Origin: Chrysomallon squamiferum
Lineage: Eukaryota; Mollusca; Gastropoda; Neomphalida; Peltospiridae
Reading direction: 5' to 3'
Assembly (NCBI GenBank): GCA_012295275.1
Contig: CM022673.1
Coordinates: forward strand, 18,573,810-18,587,309
DNA length: 13,500 nucleotides
A program made the translations under genes and the position numbers. Shown here piece after piece: positions 7,618-13,500 of this stretch; position 1 is the first letter of the stretch; the number at the start of each line of letters is the position of its first letter. The notes under the pieces were generated by a model. It was not told the DNA's origin. It searched no databases and worked only from the letters and a program-made list of their open reading frames with translations.

Positions 7618-8340
7618 CCAAGGAATATAGAATCATTGGTCTTGCCAGAAATGATCTACTTTTGGAGTTTGAGATGACTTGGAAATTATAATTATATAGA
7701 TTAAATTTACAGTAAAATGTGTCACATTAATGAAACAGATTTGGCCTTTGTAATACTGTAACTTCTGTGTTAATTGTCGTGAACAATTGTTAATGAAGTG
7801 AATTTAATATTAATTTCTAAAGATATGAAATCTGTGTAAAAGGTAAATGAGGCTTCTAAATTCAGTATCAAAATACTTTTTTAATAATTTAATCTGGAAA
7901 GCAATATTTTAAAGTCGAACATCTTGAATATTTAAACCTCCTGATTTTTTTCTTTCTAATCATAGTAGAATATTTAATTAAAACTGGTTTGATTTCCCTC
8001 ATAATTTTTCTGAATGTTTGATCAGGGGAGATAATTTTTGATTCGCTAATACTTTAGCAATAAATTTATAATCAACATATTGAAGATTTATTTGACAAGC
8101 TTTTGACATACTTAAGTTTCATTTCTTTTTGTGACAATCTTTCGCTTCACCAGTATAATTTCAGACTGGAAAGCATACACCTTGAAGTTTATTATTAATT
8201 AACTCAAATAAACCATCCTCTTTCCTATTTCTATTCTCTTATGTAACGTACAAACGAATCTTTTTTCTTATTTGTAAAAACTAACATGAATACTTTTCAT
8301 TTCTCACTTCTTTTTCACATTCGACCAGGATAAATCATAA
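7618..8340 (-). pseudogene. LINE ORF2 reverse transcriptase remnant, second copy
   Basis: On the minus strand, in order: a Lys/Arg-rich linker (near 8290-8220), then QINLQYVDYKFIAKVLANQK (near 8090-8030), then KKSGGLNIQDVRL (near 7940), IAFQIKLLKKYFDTEFRSL (near 7890-7850), and a stretch aligning at DNA level with 1255-1440 (7625-7830). VDYKxIAKVLAN is the conserved RT motif found shortly after the RPISLLN segment of L1/Tx1-type ORF2 proteins. The Tyr-x-Asp-Asp catalytic block expected between it and GGL-x-x-x-D is missing, so there is an internal deletion. Several stops and frameshifts are present. This copy is longer at its 5' side than the one at 1237-2020. Confidence 0.75.
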
Positions 8341-9190
8341 TTAATTGATGATACATGTAATATAAATTATGAAATGTTTCTAAATAGGTATCTGATATAT
8401 AACTATTTCATTTAAAAAGTATTCCCTTTTTTAAGCATAAATTTAAAGTTAAAAACTAAAAGATATTTATTATTTTTTTATTTACTAAAATTTATTTATT
8501 AATTTGGAAAGGTAAAACCATTAAAATAAGTAATTTAAGAATTTAAGTATGTCTGTTTTAATTATCTTTGTCAGTACTTATAATTCCGTTATTGGTTTCT
8601 AATTGAATTAAACTGAATTGTAGATGTTTTTCTCTGATGTACTTAAGATAATGTGTAGCATATTATTTACGATTTCCTGCCACGTACAAAAGCAAATGTT
8701 TTTACGGTCCGGTTAATATTTGAGAAACTCAAGCATTCTCTGAACTAAACATAGTTAATCAAAGAAGTACATTTTTAAATAGAACACCCTTCATCCATGA
8801 CAGTATGAGGTTTTCACTGTGTATATTTAAAACATATTATCACTAAGTTATGCATTTTCGATACAGAGCACTTTTCATAACGGGAAACTGTTGCTTTAGT
8901 GCCTGAAATATTTAGTGGAGTAAAACATATATCTTCCATGATGGTTAGAAAAAGTATTGAAATATATAACTACTACATGTTTCAGTATGGATATTTGCAC
9001 AAATGTTTACTTCTAATTTACTTTTTCTTTCTTTCTCTCTTTTTTTTCAAAATTTATTTTTGACTTCTAAGATGATTTTAACATATAAAGAAAGTCAATG
9101 ACTGTTAATTTTTGTTTTTTAAAACGTTTGTTGTAAATTTATGTTCTCGGAATAAAATAGTTAAAATGAAAATGCCTGACACTTTCGAGT
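8341..9190. other. AT-rich stretch, no gene seen
   Basis: No domain-bearing frame, RNA gene or clear repeat is seen. By position relative to copy A this is where a duplicated galaxin exon 2 could have lain. I looked for its signature (AACATGCAGGACGTAGTCCA on the plus strand) and found none. Tc1 sequence starts at the right edge. Confidence 0.5.
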
Positions 9191-9202
9191 TCCAACAATT
9201 TT

Positions 9203-9466
9203 AAAACAGCGTACCTGCACAACAATAACATTCAGGTCCTGCCCTCTAAATCTCCGGATTTGAAACCTATAGAGCATTTATGGGACGATTTGGATAGACA
9301 ACTGAGGCAGCATCAACCACAGCCACAGAATCGTGCTCAGTTGACATTATTACTACAGACAGAATGGGTCACCATTCCACAAGGTGTAATACATAATGTC
9401 ATTACTGCCATGGGAAGGAGATGTCAGGCAGGTCTGGACTCCCATGGTGAGCACACAAGGTATTGA
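9203..9466 (+). pseudogene. Tc1-type transposase C-terminal fragment
   Basis: The frame reads TAYLHNNNIQVLPSKSPDLK, then PIEHLWDDLDRQLRQHQPQP, then GRRCQAGLDSHGEHTRY and stop. SPDLxPIEHLWDxLxR is the signature around the last catalytic acid (Glu of PIE) of the DD34E Tc1 family, and RRCQA...GGHTRY is the usual C-terminal end of that family. About 85 of roughly 340 residues remain. The usual WP after VLP is missing, and the DNA-binding domain and the first two catalytic Asp residues are absent, so it is non-autonomous debris. It lies just downstream, in minus-strand terms, of the decayed galaxin exon at 9728-9821, where exon 2 would be expected. No terminal inverted repeats were identified. Confidence 0.85.
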
Positions 9467-9629
9467 TAGTATACTGTTATAACCTTGAACTTTAACCTTT
9501 TCAATGTAATACCATCAAAATTAATGAACTGCGAAAGTATGTGTAAAATGTGAACATTCTACTGCTTTCTGTTGATCCATTAGATAGATATTCCCAATGT
9601 CAATAAAATCTACTTTTGTATATACACAC
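9467..9629. other. Flank between Tc1 fragment and copy B
   Basis: AT-rich sequence after the transposase stop, probably including the rest of the Tc1 3' end. It contains AATAAA at 9603-9608 and a short CA run at 9623-9634. No inverted terminal repeat could be paired with a left end in this window. Confidence 0.4.
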
Positions 9630-9727
9630 ACACAAATCATTAATATTAAAACAATCACCTGGAAGTATTCAAAATGTATATAGGCTGTTTATTTGTATAA
9701 CCAGAGCTATACTTTGTAAGAAAATGC

Positions 9728-9821
9728 CTTGTGATGAAAGCCACGCGATGCAGCCTATGGCTGAATGCATATAATCATTAATATAGCGACAACAAAACAA
9801 CAACACAGAAATATTCTTCAT
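9728..9821 (-). pseudogene. Decayed duplicate of the galaxin signal-peptide exon
   Basis: This 94-base minus-strand stretch matches exon 1 of the galaxin-like gene in length and order: ATGAAGAATATTTCT against ATGAGGAATATTTCT, then GCATTCAG and GCATC-GCG in both. It carries one inserted base before and one deleted base after the middle, so the frame is shifted across the hydrophobic core and then restored. The reading becomes MKNISVLLFCCRYINDYMHS, which no longer resembles a clean signal peptide. The splice donor AAAAG|GTAATT has become CAAG|GCATTT, losing the GT. No exon 2 follows. The neighbouring 30-base poly-T sits directly upstream of the ATG. Confidently homologous; very likely a dead gene piece. 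Confidence 0.82.

Positions 9822-9823
<2 letters not shown>

Positions 9824-9853
<30 letters not shown>
9824..9853. repeat. Poly-T tract of 30
   Basis: A pure T run (A run on the minus strand) sits two bases upstream of the pseudo-ATG. In copy A the equivalent is TTTTTTTTAATTATTATTATT. It may have grown by slippage from that A-rich leader; a retroposed tail is less likely because no element adjoins it. Confidence 0.95.
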
Positions 9854-9856
<3 letters not shown>

Positions 9857-9937
9857 GTTGGTAGAAATTATTACATTAATAAAGCAATTCATGATTTTCA
9901 ATTCATAATAATTTCTCTCTAATGGATAAGCCTACGT

Positions 9938-9965
9938 AATAATAATAATAATTATTATTATTATG
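9938..9965. repeat. (AAT)n(ATT)n inverted trinucleotide repeat
   Basis: AATAATAATAATAATTATTATTATTAT is a near-perfect palindrome that could form a hairpin. It occupies the site of the TAC/TAA array in copy A. Confidence 0.9.
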
Positions 9966-10104
9966 ATAATATAATTAATTTATAAATATTCTGTTGCCAA
10001 GTTAGGTAGATTAGACAGTATTACTTACTACTAACATCAATACCCTGAATCGGTTATTACAGAGGTGGAGAATTCAATCGGACGCTGTTAAAGCAAAACA
10101 AATA

Positions 10105-10297
10105 GAATATTAACCAATCGAAGATAAAGAAAACAAATTATTTGCAGTTTTTGATAGATCATCAAATAAATATAAAATTTTAAATTTTGATATAAAAGAA
10201 CGATTAACCATTTTAAATAAAAACTTACCTAATTTTTTTGGCAAACCACAATCGTGAAGTACGATTAGCTTATGTCCTTTATATATTGATCTGGGTT
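10105..10297. other. Insertion specific to copy B, about 190 bases
   Basis: Copy A runs directly from GTTAAAACAAAATC to AAAATTTAAAACTTTGATA, whereas copy B has about 190 extra bases between the matching segments. On the plus strand an open frame of roughly 46 codons runs up to a stop near 10256, with PIEDKENKLFAVFDRSSNKY, then a Lys/Asn-rich part ending NLPNFFGKPQS. I do not recognise it. It could be a fragment of a retroelement or a piece lost from copy A. No clear target-site duplication was seen. Confidence 0.5.
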
Positions 10298-10391
10298 CCA
10301 AAATTTAACACATTGATAACACCTCTGAGTACGATGGCCAATGGAAATTTTTCGTCTGCGACACTTGTCAGCATTCCAATAGGCGGGAAAA

Positions 10392-10394
<3 letters not shown>

Positions 10395-10424
<30 letters not shown>
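10395..10424. repeat. (CA)15 microsatellite
   Basis: A CA run of 15 units preceded by a short A run and immediately after ATTCCAATAGGCGGG, a landmark shared with copy A. Confidence 0.95.
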
Positions 10425-10427
<3 letters not shown>

Positions 10428-10507
10428 TGCACGTATATGCTGATTATATTTATTATATTATATAAGGTTTTGGGTCAGTTTAAACCTATTAAAAGAGTAA
10501 TTGTTCA

Positions 10508-10668
10508 TGTATGAAGCTAACTAATGGTCTAGCGTGTGTAATTTGTTTATTCACTTTTGTTACACTGTGCCTGCCACCATGCCGGGTCGGGCCGGTATCT
10601 ACACTGCGCATGTCTGGCGTGAACCTGTCAGTACTGTAGTTCTTACAATTAATGCACTTCAGAGTTAA
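10508..10668. other. GC-richer insertion specific to copy B, about 160 bases
   Basis: Copy A goes from GAGTAATCGTTCT directly to CAGCAGAATG, whereas copy B has about 160 bases between GAGTAATTGTTC and CAGCAGAATG. The insert has the least AT-rich stretch of the window (TGCCTGCCACCATGCCGGGT then CGGGCCGGTATCT) and a CTGCGCATG motif. Size suits a SINE or MITE, but I see no clear A/B boxes, terminal inverted repeats or target duplication. Confidence 0.5.
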
Positions 10669-10669
10669 C

Positions 10670-11160
10670 AGCAGAATGAAAATAATTATGTTAATCTACC
10701 ATTTCAGCTAGTTTGTGTATTAAACAATGTGCTGTTAGTGACACAGATTACACTGGAAACTTACCGCACCAAAGCAAGTGAGTAAGTATTTTACCAAATT
10801 CCGCTGCCAAACTTTTACAGAAAATCCAAAATACACAGATCACCTCCCGTGACCTCAGTGAACATGAAAGGGAACCGCATGTTATGCAAGCTCCAACTTG
10901 TCTCGTCGTTTGTTTCTCTTCAGACCCTCGCTTTCCTCTGTGGCTCGCGAATAATTATTATATTCCTGCGGGTGTCAGTGAAAACCGCAGAATCAGAGTC
11001 AATCTAGCAAGAACAACTTCACAACCTAATCTAATTATTCACTTACATCAGCATATAAATGCCGTTTATTTACTTGCATAATTATTAATGCATGTCTGTT
11101 TTTAGCATGTGCCCTTGCTTTATATTTTCCCTATTTTATTAATAGAAACTAGACATAAAA
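10670..11160. other. Duplicated non-coding block, copy B
   Basis: Partner of 3690-4080. The open frame seen in copy A is interrupted here, and the short frame at 10884-11081 is not shared with copy A, so neither is called a gene. An extra segment about 11000-11160 has no clear match in copy A. Confidence 0.45.
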
Positions 11161-11935
11161 ACAAATAAATAATGTCTGCGTAATATTATTTTATTTTTAT
11201 ATCTGAGAGGTTTATTTATTTATTTATTTATTTTCTTTTTCTTTTCATTGATTTTCTTCTCATCTGCGAAAGATAAGTCATTAATAATTACCCTTTTCGC
11301 TTAAAATAAAGAAAAAGAAACGAAGAAAGAACGATATATATAAATTCTGCGGAACAAGCACAATGTGGAAAAATAATTTAAAAAAAACATTTTTAGAAAA
11401 TATATTTATATTTATAACATAATACGCTACGGTTCAAATATGCTGTTCCAGTAGTTCTGTGACACTGCGATATAAATCTTGTAACACGAAATGAATAAAA
11501 ATATTAAGACTATCGATGACGTTAACTAGTGTGTGCATACTAAAGTGTTACTGCTACAGCTGTTGTTGTCATCCTCGGCCTAAGTGTAAATAAAGTTTAG
11601 GTCAGTCAGCTGTTGACTATAACGGTAACTTGTCTTAGTACATTTTAATATTTCAGATAATTTTAAAACAGAATAGATAAATAAAGATTAAAATTATTTT
11701 TACAATAGATTTCGAGCTTCTTTTAGTTTTCTGTTATATGCTGCAAGTCCTGATAAGATTCATCAGTATTTTCAAATAGGAATTAATTTAACTTCTCCTG
11801 TGTAGTTCCTACATTCCATCAGTTAGTGCGTGGTGCGTTATAACTAAAGATTGATACTTAAGTTTCAAGTAATGGCACATTTTCCAGTTTCATATCTCCC
11901 ATAAGAGCTAAATATTTAGTAGGATTTTTTAAAGA
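11161..11935. other. Duplicated AT-rich stretch, no gene seen
   Basis: Partner of 4050-4856. Contains a TTTA repeat at 11209-11233. Shared landmarks are TAAGTCATTAATAATTAC, AAGCACAATGT, TTTTAAAACA and TTCCAGTTTCATATCT. Confidence 0.5.
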
Positions 11936-12097
11936 CCAGATCAACAACAAATTTAATAGAAATATATTGTATTTACTAAAGGAACGTATTAACTCATGAT
12001 TTTCTCAGTATTTAGTTTTCCTGCCATGTTTCAGTGACTGCCACTAATTACCTAGACATGATATTTTTTATTATTCAGTGTTGATTTCATTTGTCCA
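11936..12097. repeat. High-identity end of the duplication, copy B
   Basis: About 97% identical to 4857-5019, with five differences. Ends at TTTGTCCA, after which the two flanks are unrelated. Confidence 0.88.
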
Positions 12098-12751
12098 GAT
12101 ATAATTAAAGGTGCCTTTTAACGACATAGAATATGTAAGTTCTTTCATCGCTGCTTTTTCTTTCAGTTTTAATTCTGTAAACTATATACTTTAACTTTGA
12201 CTTCTGATAGAAGATGAATAAAAATATAACAAAAAACACTGGTTTTTTAAATTATTTTAATTTTAAACGTAAAATGAAAACAAAACAAAGCAATGTGTAA
12301 AATGTATGATGCAACTACAAGAGTGTCTTTAGTCTAGGCTTCATTCAAACATTATCTATTACTTAACTGGACAGTAAAGATTAGCCAGTCTACTCTTCCT
12401 TTTTAATAATAAATGAAAATAAAATATATAAGAAAAAAGATTCCAGTTGTATCGTATAAATGAACTAGAGTTTCATTGCTGTTGAAAAGGCGTCCATGTT
12501 TAAGAATGTGTTCACTGGGAACGATCGCTGACGTCCTCCCACTCTAACTGCTGTCTCTAATGCATTACCTATAAGTGATTTAATCTTACCCAGTATTAGA
12601 CTGTTTTCATAACCGTATGAAAAATCTTGAAAGTGATACTACACACTTTAATAGGGTTAAATTTAGAAAAATGTTAATTTTAATTTCCTTTCTCCTTCTT
12701 TTTCAAAATGTATTGTAGCTTATAATATCCTATAATCCTGTAAATCTGATG

Positions 12752-12780
12752 TTGGCCCGGGTTAGATTCCCCGCTTGGCA
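12752..12780 (+). mobile_element. Possible SINE remnant with Pol III B-box-like motif
   Basis: GGTTAGATTCC at 12760-12770 differs by one base from the tRNA B-box GGTTCGATTCC, and it is followed by CCGCTTGG, with GGCCCG before it, resembling a T-arm with one mismatched pair. No convincing A-box or poly-A tail was found, so this could be chance. Confidence 0.25.
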
Positions 12781-13077
12781 AAATATTTCTTCCATTTTAT
12801 TTTCTTCTTTTTTCATACTTTTGAACTCTTGTTTCAATATATTAAAGAAAAAAATTGATAAGTTGTAATAATAATTTATCTGTGTTTGAGAAATGTATAT
12901 ATTTTGTTCTAGCTGAAAAGAAAAGAACATTTATGTTTTTAATGTTACATACGTATATTTTTCACTATTAATAAATAAATAAAATTGAAAAATGGTGCCA
13001 GCGCTCTAAAATTAATATCAATAAATTAATTTAGTAAAGTTTATTTTCAGTACAAAATATGTCATTCTATAAATGAA

Positions 13078-13085
13078 TGACGTCA
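13078..13085. promoter_or_regulatory. Palindromic CRE, TGACGTCA
   Basis: A perfect eight-base CREB/ATF-type site. A single site in non-coding DNA with no promoter evidence is weak support. Confidence 0.2.
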
Positions 13086-13316
13086 TATTCCATTAATGAG
13101 CGAGGAGGACCTCTCTGGAATGAAATTAAAACTGATTTAGAACATTACAGAATTCAATCGGCTCTCTGAGTAAGACCACTACGACAGTGCACTCAGCGCT
13201 CGATTTAACGGTGTGAAACGTGTGAAATATTAACAGTTGAGAATGATGCACAGAGCTAAATTTATTTTGAAATCACAATGTCGAATAGCATAGTGAATTA
13301 CGTTTACTTTACTTAC

Positions 13317-13409
13317 CCTGGTGGACAACGGATTCAGTTTGATTTGTAGTGATTGTACAGTGGTGCCAATGACAATGCAGAAAAAGTAAAAATGTATTTA
13401 TAGATATTT
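13317..13409 (-). other. Candidate internal exon of an unknown gene
   Basis: On the minus strand, a T-rich TGTATTTTATTACAG acceptor is followed by 93 bases and then CCACCAGG|GTAAGT, a consensus donor. One of three frames is open throughout (ISINTFLLFLHC, then HWHHCTITTNQTESVVHQG). The open length is too short to be significant, and no domain is visible. It might equally be a 5' UTR exon or chance. Confidence 0.2.
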
Positions 13410-13429
13410 CTGTAATAAAATACAGTGTG

Positions 13430-13444
13430 CACACACACACACAC
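13430..13444. repeat. Short (CA)n tract
   Basis: About seven CA units near the right edge of the window. Confidence 0.85.
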
Positions 13445-13500
13445 CATGATCAGTCACGTGGCCAGTGTAAATTCCTCAGTCATAATATTTTTTAAACGTA

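Larger units (their letters stand above)
9630..12097. repeat. Segmental duplication, copy B (decayed galaxin exon 1)
   Basis: Colinear partner of 2598-5019. Relative to copy A it contains a 30-base poly-T, an insertion at about 10105-10297 and one at about 10508-10668, and it lacks the GTT-rich repeat. It keeps galaxin exon 1 in broken form and the upstream flank, and carries no exon 2. Confidence 0.88.
12098..13310. other. AT-rich stretch, no gene seen
   Basis: No domain-bearing frame is visible on either strand. Weak signals inside it (a tRNA-like B-box near 12760 and a CRE palindrome at 13078) are listed separately. Confidence 0.5.

Noticed and set aside
8341-9190. Remnant of a duplicated galaxin exon 2
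   Set aside because: I searched by eye for the AACATGCAGGACGTAGTCCA signature and the CC-pair pattern and found neither.
12730-12930. 66-codon minus-strand open frame
   Set aside because: Lys/Phe/Asn-rich low-complexity sequence with no domain; it crosses the weak SINE-like motif.

Overview
The window looks like non-coding-rich nuclear DNA from an animal. It is strongly AT-rich, has an intron with GT/AG borders, and carries many long microsatellites (CT, CA, AT, GATA, GTT), decayed L1/Tx1-type LINE pieces and a Tc1 transposase remnant. This texture, with a galaxin-type gene, fits a marine invertebrate, most likely a mollusc and possibly a cephalopod. That assignment is inference; no sequence here fixes the species.

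The one gene that reads as intact lies on the minus strand at 2141-2770. Exon 1 (2677-2770) encodes a signal peptide and exon 2 (2141-2373) encodes a galaxin repeat domain with paired cysteines. They join in phase across a 303-base GT-AG intron, giving a complete 108-residue secreted protein.

Layout: 361-607, CT microsatellite and a plus-strand LINE ORF2 end; 1030-2020, minisatellite and minus-strand LINE ORF2 C-terminal remnant; 2141-2770, galaxin-like gene; 2598-5019, copy A of a segmental duplication covering exon 1, part of the intron and about 2.2 kb upstream; 5446-6418, microsatellites around a plus-strand LINE ORF1 remnant with CCHC knuckles; 6869-8340, a second, longer minus-strand LINE ORF2 remnant with an expanded minisatellite and a GATA array; 9203-9466, Tc1 transposase C-terminus; 9630-12097, copy B of the duplication with a decayed galaxin exon 1 and no exon 2; 12098-13500, AT-rich DNA with only weak signals.

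The story is an incomplete direct duplication of a small secreted-protein gene, offset by about 7 kb. One copy stays intact. The other kept its first exon and upstream flank, lost a usable splice donor and the whole repeat exon, and now has a Tc1 fragment and LINE debris where exon 2 would lie. The far end of the duplication is much better conserved (about 97%) than the rest. The most noteworthy items are the intact galaxin-like gene, the uneven conservation of the two copies, and a minisatellite that appears to have arisen from the 3' end of a LINE ORF2.
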